From JANQMY01 sp965228775 (GTDB taxonomy: Bacteria; Pseudomonadota; Alphaproteobacteria; JANQMY01), in assembly GCA_965228775.1 (NCBI GenBank), contig OZ245840.1, positions 2,976,001 to 3,040,000 of the forward strand: a stretch of 64,000 nucleotides of DNA, given 5' to 3'. Positions 49,073-57,507 of this stretch are shown one piece after another. The position numbers were made by a program, and so were the translations under genes. The notes beneath the pieces were generated by a model. That model was not told the origin of the DNA and made no database searches. It was given only the letters and a program-made list of their open reading frames with translations. Position 1 is the stretch's first letter. The number at the start of each line of letters is the position of its first letter.

Positions 49073-50365
49073 TTAACCTTTAGCCTTCCCTTCACGCGCC
49101 GCCATCCATGGAACGGGATTAAACGGTTTCCCATCCTTCCGGAACTCGACGTACAAACTTAATGCGTCGCTTGTGGCGTCGTCCACCCCACCGGAACCCA
49201 TTACACCAACAGGTTCTCCCGCCAGTAAACGCTGGCCAACGACCCCATCAATTCTATCCATACCTGCCAATAATATATGATATCCATCGCCCGCTTCTAT
49301 TATTAAAAGCTGCCCATAGCCCAAGAATGGCCCGGCAAACACAATCGTACCGTCAAATGGGGCAATAACTTGCGCTTTCGCCCGTGTAGCGTAGCGAATT
49401 CCCTTTGACCGGCTTCCCGTATCCACCGATTCGCCAAAGGATTCCTGAAGAAAGCCCGACACAGGTTGTTTGAGAGACCCCTTAGCAGACGCGAACTTCC
49501 GCAGGGTTGAGTTTGCGTAAGCTTCTTGAAGAGGTGGCAGAGACACTTTTGACGCAACGGCTGGTTGGTCTTCCTGAGTATCAGACCCCGGTCCGGGTTT
49601 TAGGCGCGGAATGGATTTAAGCGCCTGACGACTCAAATTTTGCAACAGCGTGCGCAAATCTCGCGCTTCCGCGGCCAATGCTGCGATCTGACGGCGTTCA
49701 GCTTCAGCTTCACTTGTTTTTGATTTTCGCTTTTGGCTAAGTTCCGAAAGCAAAGTCTCCAAAGATGTGCGCTCTTGTTCCAGGTCTGCTGAGGCGGTTT
49801 TTTCAGCCTCTCTTTGACGTTCGATGTCCAGACGAATGGTCGCCAACCGGTCGAGATCATCATTTAGTTTCTGCGCCTCGGCCTGCAATTCGGGGATCAG
49901 GGATGACAACAGCATCGCCGTTCTGGCGGCTTTGACCGCATCGTCCGGCTCGATGGCCAAAGCAGGCGGCCGATTGATTTCCAGTGCTTCTAATGCCGCC
50001 AGCAGATCGCCAAGCGTCTCTTCTTGAGAAAGAAGTTGGCGGATGGCGGTATTCTGCTGAACCAGAAGGCCAATTATCTGCCGTTCGATAGAAGACAGGC
50101 GTGTCTCCGCATCTTGGACCGAGGCGGCGGCGTCAACGAGCTCTTTTTGCAGCGCTTCTTCTTCGCGCCTTAGGGCCAGTGCCTCTTGGTCAAGCCGTTG
50201 TTTGTTGAGGCGAAGTTCCTCGATCTCGCTTTCGAGCGTTTGCAAATCCGCTTCACTTGGGGCGTCTTCCGCGACCGCGGTGGTCGACAGAAGGGCGATT
50301 GCCGCAACAGTCGCCGCGAGCCCGCACTTGAAGCTAAATCCCTGACTACGCCGATATGCGATCAT
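49073..50365 (-). CDS. envC: EnvC-like murein hydrolase activator with degenerate LytM domain
   Basis: A 430-residue periplasmic protein with a signal peptide (cleavage after about residue 32, TTAVAED), a long coiled coil (about 35-255, rich in Glu, Leu, Gln and Arg) and a C-terminal LytM/M23 fold. The zinc ligands are lost. The first His-x-x-x-Asp is SRSKGIRY, the Tyr-Gly-His is HILLAGM, and the final His-Leu-His is LSLYVEF. Thus it should activate amidases rather than cut peptidoglycan itself, as known for EnvC. The start overlaps the end of gpmI by 20 nt. Confidence 0.92.
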   Translation of the reverse strand: MIAYRRSQGFSFKCGLAATVAAIALLSTTAVAEDAPSEADLQTLESEIEELRLNKQRLDQEALALRREEEALQKELVDAAASVQDAETRLSSIERQIIGLLVQQNTAIRQLLSQEETLGDLLAALEALEINRPPALAIEPDDAVKAARTAMLLSSLIPELQAEAQKLNDDLDRLATIRLDIERQREAEKTASADLEQERTSLETLLSELSQKRKSKTSEAEAERRQIAALAAEARDLRTLLQNLSRQALKSIPRLKPGPGSDTQEDQPAVASKVSLPPLQEAYANSTLRKFASAKGSLKQPVSGFLQESFGESVDTGSRSKGIRYATRAKAQVIAPFDGTIVFAGPFLGYGQLLIIEAGDGYHILLAGMDRIDGVVGQRLLAGEPVGVMGSGGVDDATSDALSLYVEFRKDGKPFNPVPWMAAREGKAKG

Positions 50366-51923
50366 GCGTTTGGCTTTTCCCGTCGGCTTGGGTCAGCAAT
50401 GAGGTGCCGGTCATTTCGGGAGGTTGCTTGATTTCGAGAAGCTCCAGAATGGTCGGCGCAATATCGCTCAGTCTACCATCTTTCAGTGACAGCTTGTCGG
50501 CAAACTTCTCACCGACTCCAACAAAGGGAACCGGGCCATTGGTATGGGCCGTATGCGGCTCGCCGGTTTTTGGGTCGCGCATCAGTTCAATATTGCCATG
50601 GTCAGCACAAACCAGAAGAACGCCGCCAGCTTCCTCGACTGCTTTCGACAATCTACCTAAGCACTCATCAACCGTTTGAACGGCTTGCAAGGCGGCAGAA
50701 AAGACGCCGGTATGTCCGACCATGTCCGGATTGGCATAGTTCACAACGATAAGGTCAAAAGTGCCGGAGCCAATGGCCGTGACCAATTCGTCCGTTACTT
50801 CGTGGGCGGACATTTCCGGTTTCAGGTCATAGGTTTCAACCTTCGGGCTTGGAATAAGAATGCGTTCTTCGTTATCGAAGACCGTTTCCCGCCCGCCATT
50901 CAGGAAGAAAGTGACATGCGCATATTTTTCCGTTTCGGCGATGCGCAATTGCTTGCCGCCAGCTGCCGCGACCACTTCACCAAGCGTGCTCACAAGATCA
51001 ATCGGAGGAAATAGTGGTTGCATGAACTCGTTCAATTCATCTGCATACACCACCATGCCTTTGACCGCCGAAAAATCAACGACGCGCTGACGCGCAAAGC
51101 CGTCGAAATGCGGGTCCAAGAGAGCTTTGAGTATTTGACGCGCGCGGTCGGCACGGAAGTTTGCCATCAGAAGGCCGTCGCCATCTTTCATTCCGGCAAA
51201 CGCTTCGTGACTGTGAGGGGTTACGAACTCATCGGACTCGCCGTTTTCATAAGCATCGGCAATGGCTGACGCGGCAGAGGTAAATGTCGGGCCTTCACCA
51301 TCCACTATCGTTTGATAGGCTTTTTCAATGCGTTCCCAACGCTTGTCCCGGTCCATGCCGAAGAAACGTCCACCCAGTGTTGCTATGGAGCAATCACTGA
51401 TTTGTGTGATCCCTTTTTCGAAGGTTTCAACAAAGCCGACGGCACTTTTCGGCGGGGTGTCCCGCCCGTCGAGCAAAGCGTGAATGCGGATTGGTACACC
51501 GGCATCGCCGATGATTTTTGCTAGGGCGACCATATGGTCCTGGTGGGAATGCACGCCGCCGGGCGACAGAAGGCCCATAAGATGAATGGTACCGTCCCTA
51601 GATTTTACGCGGTCGATCAGATCTCGCAGTTCAGCGTTGCCGCTCAACGTGTCTTTCTCGACCGCCTCGTCGATGCGGGGCAGGTCTTGAAGGACAACGC
51701 GGCCGGAACCGATGTTCATGTGGCCAACTTCGGAGTTACCCATCTGCCCGTCCGGAAGCCCGACGGCAAGACCCGATGTTTCGAGCTGCGAAACAGGGCA
51801 CTTGGAAACGAGTGCGTCATAGTTTGGGGTGTTTGCCAATGCGATCGCGTTGTCGGTTGCGTCGGCGCGTGAGCCCCAGCCGTCCAGAATGCACAAAACT
51901 ACAGGTTTTGGTTTACCAGCCAT
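50346..51923 (-). CDS. gpmI: 2,3-bisphosphoglycerate-independent phosphoglycerate mutase
   Basis: Interconverts 3- and 2-phosphoglycerate in glycolysis, using two manganese ions. VVLCILDGWGSR holds Asp14, and GQMGNSEVGHMNIGSGR holds the phosphorylated Ser64. The second metal site lies in VNYANPDMVGHTG and VCADHGNIELM near the C-terminus. The length of 525 residues is standard. It lies in the envelope operon ahead of envC, overlapping it by 20 nt. Confidence 0.97.
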   Translation of the reverse strand: MAGKPKPVVLCILDGWGSRADATDNAIALANTPNYDALVSKCPVSQLETSGLAVGLPDGQMGNSEVGHMNIGSGRVVLQDLPRIDEAVEKDTLSGNAELRDLIDRVKSRDGTIHLMGLLSPGGVHSHQDHMVALAKIIGDAGVPIRIHALLDGRDTPPKSAVGFVETFEKGITQISDCSIATLGGRFFGMDRDKRWERIEKAYQTIVDGEGPTFTSAASAIADAYENGESDEFVTPHSHEAFAGMKDGDGLLMANFRADRARQILKALLDPHFDGFARQRVVDFSAVKGMVVYADELNEFMQPLFPPIDLVSTLGEVVAAAGGKQLRIAETEKYAHVTFFLNGGRETVFDNEERILIPSPKVETYDLKPEMSAHEVTDELVTAIGSGTFDLIVVNYANPDMVGHTGVFSAALQAVQTVDECLGRLSKAVEEAGGVLLVCADHGNIELMRDPKTGEPHTAHTNGPVPFVGVGEKFADKLSLKDGRLSDIAPTILELLEIKQPPEMTGTSLLTQADGKSQTHDRISA

Positions 51924-52029
51924 TCAATCGTAATCCCGAGAAATCGTCTGTTTGGGAAGCCGCAGTTTGCGCGGCAGATGACGATCTATGTAATGAAATA
52001 AGGGCTTTTTCAAGGTTAAGACAACCGAT

Positions 52030-52500
52030 CTAACCCCGATGATAGGGGTGTCCACTCAATATTGTGATTGAGCGGTAAAGCTGTTCGGCAAGAAGGCCCC
52101 TCACAAGCAGGTGGGGCCAAGTCAACGTGCCGAGACTTACCGTTCTGTGGGCTTGTGCCAACAATGTCGGATCATGACCATCGGCCCCTCCGACCAAGAA
52201 TGCCAGATCTGCCGTCCCGTTGTCGCGCTGCTGGCCCACAAAACCGGCAAGCGTTTCGCTCGTTTCTTGTTTTCCTTTTTCATCAAGGGCAACTAGAACC
52301 GCGCGCTTGGGTGCGGCGTCCAGCAAGGCTTTGCCTTCTTCCTGGCGTGTAATTTGTTTTTTGAAAGTAAGTTCTTTGAGGTTGAGCGGGCCGATGCCGA
52401 TTGATTTGCCGGATTTGCGTATCCGCTCTTCGTAGGCCTCGTAGAGGTCACGCTCCGGCCCGGAGGACCAGCGGCCCACACTGAGGATATGCAGTTTCAC
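52030..52500 (-). CDS. rlmH: 23S rRNA (pseudouridine-1915-N3)-methyltransferase
   Basis: An SPOUT-class methyltransferase that modifies position 1915 of 23S rRNA on assembled ribosomes with SAM. KLHILSVGRW is the N-terminus; FLVGGADGHDP and the C-terminal SGHPYHRG are the family signatures of the knotted SAM site. The length of 156 residues is normal. It lies 12 nt after rsfS, the usual alphaproteobacterial pair. Confidence 0.96.
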   Translation of the reverse strand: MKLHILSVGRWSSGPERDLYEAYEERIRKSGKSIGIGPLNLKELTFKKQITRQEEGKALLDAAPKRAVLVALDEKGKQETSETLAGFVGQQRDNGTADLAFLVGGADGHDPTLLAQAHRTVSLGTLTWPHLLVRGLLAEQLYRSITILSGHPYHRG

Positions 52501-52512
52501 ATGCTTACGCCG

Positions 52513-52887
52513 CTAAGCGTTTGCGGCGACGGTATCCATGGGCACGTCGGCCGACCACATTTTTTCGATATTGTAGAATTCGCGGACTTCCGGTCGGAAA
52601 ATGTGAACGATCACATCTCCGGCATCGATCAGAACCCAGTCACAGCTTGGCAAGCCTTCAACGCGTGCGCTGCCAAAGCCGCCATCTTTCAGGCTGCGAA
52701 TAAGGTGATCCGCCACGGCGCCCACATGCCTTTGCGAACGTCCGCTGGCAACCACCATATGATCTGCAATGGATGTTTTCCCCGAGAGGCCGATGGAAAC
52801 TATGTTCTCGGCCTTGTCATCATCGAGAGACTTTAAGACTGTCGACAATAAGTCCGTATCTGCCGTCTGGCTCGTTTCCGTACTCAG
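52513..52887 (-). CDS. rsfS: Ribosomal silencing factor RsfS
   Basis: Binds L14 on the 50S subunit and blocks subunit joining in starvation. LLSTVLKSLDDDKAENIVSI, MVVASGRSQRHVGAVADHLI and the ending GDVIVHIFRPEVREFYNIEK are family signatures. The start is unusual: no ATG or GTG is in frame near the conserved N-terminus. AGGAGG stands 8 nt before a CTG at 52887 (reads as LSTETSQTADTD), giving 124 residues, a normal length. The alternative is TTG at 52938 (141 residues), without such a ribosome site. It precedes rlmH by 12 nt. Confidence 0.88.
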   Translation of the reverse strand: MSTETSQTADTDLLSTVLKSLDDDKAENIVSIGLSGKTSIADHMVVASGRSQRHVGAVADHLIRSLKDGGFGSARVEGLPSCDWVLIDAGDVIVHIFRPEVREFYNIEKMWSADVPMDTVAANA

Positions 52888-53138
52888 TTGTTGCTCCTCC
52901 TCATGCCCACAGATGCCGGGGCTTGGGGGGCGCCGCAAACGGCTGATCGCTACCGTTTTGTGTCATATGACGTTGGATCGCGTTCCTCTCTGGTCCCGGA
53001 TGCAGGTCGTTGTGGGCTCATCACAAGCGGCGACCTGCCAATAGATTATGCAAAAAAAGCGCGGTTTTGTCATCACGCTTCTATTCTGCCAACAGTTTCA
53101 AGGCGATATATGGTTACCGGAAAGGCCTGGGCAAGAAA
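52888..53138. other. Gap between rsfS and egtD
   Basis: About 250 nt separate the egtBD pair from rsfS. It should contain the promoter for rsfS-rlmH on the minus strand. I see no gene and no clear hairpin. Confidence 0.4.
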
Positions 53139-54170
53139 TCAATGAGCGGATTCTAGAAAATGGACACTGAAAAGGTCATTTTCGTCGGTCCAAACGCGCC
53201 CCTTTTTGAAGCCGGCCTTAGACGCAAGGTCGCAGAATTCATCGATTTTGTATTTATAGGAATTCTCCGTGTGGATGGTCTCGCCCTCGTCGAATGAGAA
53301 GGTGTGGCCGCCAATCCGGACGTCTTGTTGCCTCTTTGCTCTAAGGTGCATTTCGATCCGGCCGCGCTCCGGATTGTAGAAGGCGTCATGCTCGAAACTG
53401 TCGATATCCAGATCCGCACCCAATTCGCGCGTCATCCGGGTCAAGAGGTTCAAATTGAACTTCGCCGTAACCCCCGCCGCGTCATTGTACGCCTCGTTCA
53501 GAATGTCGTGGTCCTTCTTTAGGTCCACGCCAATGAGAAACGCACCGCCTGGTTCAAGAAGTTCATGGGTGCTTTCCAAAAACTGTTCCGCATCTTCGGG
53601 TTTGAAATTTCCGATAGTCGACCCGGGTAGGAAGCCCAAGCGGCGTCCCGCCGTGGGGCCCAATCCCTCCGTAGACGGAGTAGGCATTGCCGCCGTGAAA
53701 TCCGCGCAAATTGCGCCGACCGCGACGGATGGGTACGCATCGGCGATCTTCTGGGCGGATTTTTTCAAGTGGTCCTTAGAAATATCCAGTGCGATGTAGT
53801 GGGCCGGATCTTCCAGGGCGTCCAAAAGTTTGCGGATCTTCACGCTGGATCCAGAGCCGAACTCAATGACGGTGCTGTCTTTGCCGGCAAGGTCTGCAAC
53901 TTCGCTGCTAATCTTATCCAGCAAGCCGATTTCCGTGCGTGTCGGATAGTACTCCTCGGTCTCGCAGATCTCATCGAAGAGCTTGGACCCGGCCTCGTCG
54001 TAGAAATATTTCGGTGAGATGGTTTTCGGCTTTGCGGACAGTCCATCTATGACGTCCTGCAAAAAGTCCTCCGTAGGCGGCGCATAATCGTGAAAAAAGT
54101 CCAGGCCTTCGGCGTCTTCAGCCCTGTATTCGGGGCGTGATGAATGTGCGTTCCTAAGGGGGGAGGTCAT
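53139..54170 (-). CDS. egtD: L-histidine N-alpha-methyltransferase (ergothioneine biosynthesis)
   Basis: Methylates histidine three times with SAM to hercynine, the first step of ergothioneine synthesis. SPKYFYDEAGSKLFDEICET and EEYYPTRTEIGLLDK are the family N-terminus, and the SAM motif is STVIEFGSGSSVKIRKLLDA. LGFLPGSTIGNFKPEDAEQF and the C-terminal ENSYKYKIDEFC complete the signatures. The length of 343 residues is as expected. It lies 26 nt after egtB on the same strand, so the two form an operon. Confidence 0.95.
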   Translation of the reverse strand: MTSPLRNAHSSRPEYRAEDAEGLDFFHDYAPPTEDFLQDVIDGLSAKPKTISPKYFYDEAGSKLFDEICETEEYYPTRTEIGLLDKISSEVADLAGKDSTVIEFGSGSSVKIRKLLDALEDPAHYIALDISKDHLKKSAQKIADAYPSVAVGAICADFTAAMPTPSTEGLGPTAGRRLGFLPGSTIGNFKPEDAEQFLESTHELLEPGGAFLIGVDLKKDHDILNEAYNDAAGVTAKFNLNLLTRMTRELGADLDIDSFEHDAFYNPERGRIEMHLRAKRQQDVRIGGHTFSFDEGETIHTENSYKYKIDEFCDLASKAGFKKGRVWTDENDLFSVHFLESAH

Positions 54171-54196
54171 TCAAACGTATCCGGTTTTCTTGGAAA

Positions 54197-55516
54197 TTAA
54201 AGGTCTTGGGCCAGGCGGACGCCCGAGAATTGCCAGCGGGCCGCAGGCGGGAAAAAGTTCCGATAGGTAGGGCGCATGTGCCCTTCGGGCGTTGCGCAGC
54301 TTCCGCCTTTTAGCACCAGCTGGCCGCTCATGAACTTGCCATTATATTCGCCGACGGCGCCTTCAGCCGGTGCAAAACCTGGAAACGGGCTGTAAGCACT
54401 TTGCGTCCATTCCCAGACATCGCCGTAGATCTGTAACAGTTTGCCGTCTTCTGCCGATTCCACGGGACTTGGGTGCACATGTTCTGTCGTCAGAAAATTG
54501 CCTGACACTTCCTGCGTTCTGGCGGCGATCTCCAGTTCTGCTTCCGATGGCAGGCGAGCACCTTTCCAAGAGGCAAATGCGGATGCTTCATAGAAATTGA
54601 TGTGTGTGACCGGCAGCTCGCGGTTGAGTTTCTTTTGGCCGTGAAGGGTAAACTCACTCCATTCGCCGTCCTCTTGTGACCAATAGAGCGGTGCCGACCA
54701 CTTCCCTTCCTGGAGATCGGCCCAGCCGTCGGACAACCAAAGATGCGGCGTTTGATATCCGCCATCTTCGATGAAGTCGAGGAATTCACCATTGGTGACG
54801 GGGCGATTGGCCAGGTTGAAGGGACGGATCAGTTGATCGTGACGTGGCCCCTCGCAATCAAAGGCGAAGCTGTGACCGGAATGCCCGATCTGAGTAATGC
54901 CCCCTTCGAACTCAACGAACGACAAAGGAGCGGCCTTTCTAAGGACTTTCGGTTTGATGCCATAACCGGCCGGTTTTAGCGGGTTCCAAGAAAGGACATG
55001 CTTTATGTCCGTGATGATCAGCTCTTGGTGCTGCTGCTCATGGTGGATACCAAGCTCGATCAATGGTGCAATTTCCGGCCAAAGATCCTGTCCGCAAGTA
55101 TCGATAAGCGCATCCATTGCCTCATCGACATGGTGCCGATAGCCGATGATTTCAGCGACGGTCGGGCGCGAAAGAAGACCGCGTTCGGGCCGTGGGAATT
55201 GTTCGCCGACGGCGTTGTAGTAGGAATTGAAAAGATACTCGAAAGCGTCGTGGAAAGGGCGGTACGACGAAACATTGGGCTTGAGCAAGAAGGTTTCAAA
55301 AAACCATGTGGTGTGCGCCATATGCCACTTCGTGGGGCTGACATCGGGCATGGTTTGCACGACCATATCCTCTGTAGACAGAGGGTTTGCCAGATCAAGC
55401 GTAAGTGAGCGCGTGGTGTCGAACTGTTGTTTTATCTTTTCACGGCTGAGGAGACGCGATGACCTTGCATCAGCCGAACCCTGCTCGGCCAGATCCCGGG
55501 GAGTTTGTGTACCCAT
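54197..55516 (-). CDS. egtB: Ergothioneine biosynthesis sulfoxide synthase EgtB
   Basis: A non-haem iron enzyme joining hercynine to a cysteine-containing thiol with oxygen. The N-terminal DinB-like domain supplies the three-histidine iron site: His65 in WHMAHTTWFFE, and His159 and His163 in GIHHEQQHQEL. The C-terminal half is a formylglycine-generating-enzyme fold (FNLANRPVTNGEFLDFIEDG, GARLPSEAELEIAART, YGDVWEWTQSAYSPFPGF). The length of 439 residues is usual. Whether it uses cysteine or gamma-glutamylcysteine cannot be told. The final lyase (EgtE-type) is not in the window. Confidence 0.95.
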   Translation of the reverse strand: MGTQTPRDLAEQGSADARSSRLLSREKIKQQFDTTRSLTLDLANPLSTEDMVVQTMPDVSPTKWHMAHTTWFFETFLLKPNVSSYRPFHDAFEYLFNSYYNAVGEQFPRPERGLLSRPTVAEIIGYRHHVDEAMDALIDTCGQDLWPEIAPLIELGIHHEQQHQELIITDIKHVLSWNPLKPAGYGIKPKVLRKAAPLSFVEFEGGITQIGHSGHSFAFDCEGPRHDQLIRPFNLANRPVTNGEFLDFIEDGGYQTPHLWLSDGWADLQEGKWSAPLYWSQEDGEWSEFTLHGQKKLNRELPVTHINFYEASAFASWKGARLPSEAELEIAARTQEVSGNFLTTEHVHPSPVESAEDGKLLQIYGDVWEWTQSAYSPFPGFAPAEGAVGEYNGKFMSGQLVLKGGSCATPEGHMRPTYRNFFPPAARWQFSGVRLAQDL

Positions 55517-55582
55517 GGTATTTTTGCCCGGATCTGGGCGTCCTCTTTCTGCGTTCGTCGAAAGGCGCCTTATAGTTGTCGC

Positions 55583-56185
55583 CTATCTCATCTGATTACG
55601 CAACCCCGTCGCGGAAATTGGATTGAGCTGAGCATGCAGCATGACCCAGGCCGGCGGTTTCATGGTGGGCAACAGTGCAGCTTCATCTTCAGAAATGCGC
55701 GCCTGACTGAATGTTTGCGCCGCCGTTCCCAGTTGCGCCTTCAAACCGAAGCCAGGCCTGTCGATCACGGCAACGGGCACGGCGCGCATAATCTGTTGCC
55801 AGCCCTGCCATTTGGGCAGTTGGATCATATTGTCTGCCCCCATCAGCCAAACGAAATAGACATGGGGGTACACGGTGCATAGATGCGCCAGCGTGTCGCG
55901 CGTGTACTGAGTGCCGAGTACGCGTTCAATATCGGTGACATGAATGCGCGGATGATTTGCAGTTTTGCGCGCCGTTGCCATTCTTTCCGCAAGGCCCGCC
56001 ATACCGTCCGCCGACTTCATCGGGTTTTGCGGCGACACCATCCACCAAACGCGGTCAAGCTTCAGGCGTGCAAGCGCCGTGAGGCTAATGTCGCGATGGC
56101 CGCTATGGGCCGGGTTGAAAGAACCGCCCAGAAGACCGATGCGCATGCCCTTGGCAAGCCAAGGACGTTGGAGAGGAAGTTTCAT
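55583..56185 (-). CDS. nadD: Nicotinate-nucleotide adenylyltransferase
   Basis: Adenylates nicotinate mononucleotide in NAD synthesis. GMRIGLLGGSFNPAHSGH is the nucleotidyltransferase start with the (H/T)xGH-type motif, then WWMVSPQNPMK, FVWLMGADNMIQLPKW, and the C-terminal ISATGLRNQ in the place of the ISSTxIR motif. 200 residues from ATG 56185; a shorter form from ATG 56146 is possible. It lies 23 nt after proA, and egtB follows downstream where many relatives have rsfS. Confidence 0.94.
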   Translation of the reverse strand: MKLPLQRPWLAKGMRIGLLGGSFNPAHSGHRDISLTALARLKLDRVWWMVSPQNPMKSADGMAGLAERMATARKTANHPRIHVTDIERVLGTQYTRDTLAHLCTVYPHVYFVWLMGADNMIQLPKWQGWQQIMRAVPVAVIDRPGFGLKAQLGTAAQTFSQARISEDEAALLPTMKPPAWVMLHAQLNPISATGLRNQMR

Positions 56186-56208
56186 AAAGGGTACGATCGT
56201 GCAATCTG

Positions 56209-57507
56209 TTAGGGCCGGGTTTGTCCCGTGCCACGCACAACATATTTGAAGCTGGTGAGTTGCTCTACGCCGACGGGCCCACGCGCGTGTAGCTTGCCGG
56301 TGCCGATGCCGATCTCCGCGCCCATGCCGAACTCGCCCCCGTCCGCAAATTGTGTGGATGCGTTGTGCATAACGATGGCACTGTCCACATCACGTAAGAA
56401 TTGATCGGCTGTCTGCTGGTCCTCCGTGATGATCGATTCCGTGTGAGACGACCCGTATTTCACGATATGGTCTGCGGCCCCTTGAACGCCATCCACTTCA
56501 GCGGCAGCGATGATCGTGTCTAGATATTCCGTTGTCCAATCGCTTTCGTTGGCAGGTGTGACGCGGGAATCCAGGGATTGGATGGCGGCATCACCGCGCA
56601 CTTGGCAATCTTGATCCAAAAGTGCAGCAATGACCGCTGCCGCCGTCTCACGCGGGCAGTTCCGGTCAATCAGTACGGTTTCCGCAGCACCGCAAATGCC
56701 CGTGCGCCGTAATTTGGCGTTGAGGGTGATGTCGATCGCTTTCTGCCGGTCGGCATTTTTGTCGATGTAGAGGTGACACAAGCCTTCCAGATGACCGATG
56801 ACGGGCACCCGCGCTTCGGCCTGGACGCGCGCGATCAAGTTTTTGCCGCCACGCGGGACCACAATGTCCACGGTGTCGGTCATCTGAGACAGGAGATAGC
56901 CAACCGCTGCACGATCCGTCGTCGGAATAATTTGGATAGCATCGGCAGGCAGGCCCGCAGCCGTCAACCCTTCAACGAGGCAGGCATGGATGGCGCGGGA
57001 GGAATGAAAGCTTTCCGAGCCGCCGCGCAAGATGACCGCGTTGCCGGATTTAAGACACAAAGCGCCCGCGTCTGCGGTCACGTTCGGGCGGCTTTCATAA
57101 ATAATCCCAATTACGCCGATGGGAACACGCACGCGTTCAATGTGCAGGCCGTTGGTGGGTTGGTCCCATTCGGTGATCTTGGAGCCGACAGGATCGTCAA
57201 GCGCCGCGATCGCTTCGATACCGGCGGCCATTCCCTCAATCCGGTCCGGTGTCAGCAGAAGGCGGTCCAGCATGGCCTTGCTCAATTCTTTCTCGCGGCC
57301 GCCCGCCATGTCGATCTCATTTTCAGCGATGATCTTGTCCGCGTTCGTGCGGATCGCCGCCGCCATGGCGGATAAAGCACGGTTTTTCGCTCCCGCCTCC
57401 GTTTTGCCGAGAATATGACCGGCCGCCTTGGCGCGGCGTCCGATATCAGTCATGAGGGCGGCAATATCGGACGTGCTGTCCGTATTAACGATGTGCGCGG
57501 TACTCAT
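56209..57507 (-). CDS. proA: Gamma-glutamyl phosphate reductase
   Basis: NADPH-dependent second enzyme of proline synthesis, reducing glutamyl-5-phosphate to glutamate semialdehyde. The aldehyde-dehydrogenase fold is clear: RVPIGVIGIIYESRPNVTAD, KSGNAVILRGGSESFHSSRA, and the catalytic Cys in LRRTGICGAAETVLIDR. The length of 432 residues is usual. Its ATG overlaps the proB stop by 4 nt (ATGA), so the two are coupled, in line with channelling of the unstable phosphate between the two enzymes. Confidence 0.97.
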   Translation of the reverse strand: MSTAHIVNTDSTSDIAALMTDIGRRAKAAGHILGKTEAGAKNRALSAMAAAIRTNADKIIAENEIDMAGGREKELSKAMLDRLLLTPDRIEGMAAGIEAIAALDDPVGSKITEWDQPTNGLHIERVRVPIGVIGIIYESRPNVTADAGALCLKSGNAVILRGGSESFHSSRAIHACLVEGLTAAGLPADAIQIIPTTDRAAVGYLLSQMTDTVDIVVPRGGKNLIARVQAEARVPVIGHLEGLCHLYIDKNADRQKAIDITLNAKLRRTGICGAAETVLIDRNCPRETAAAVIAALLDQDCQVRGDAAIQSLDSRVTPANESDWTTEYLDTIIAAAEVDGVQGAADHIVKYGSSHTESIITEDQQTADQFLRDVDSAIVMHNASTQFADGGEFGMGAEIGIGTGKLHARGPVGVEQLTSFKYVVRGTGQTRP

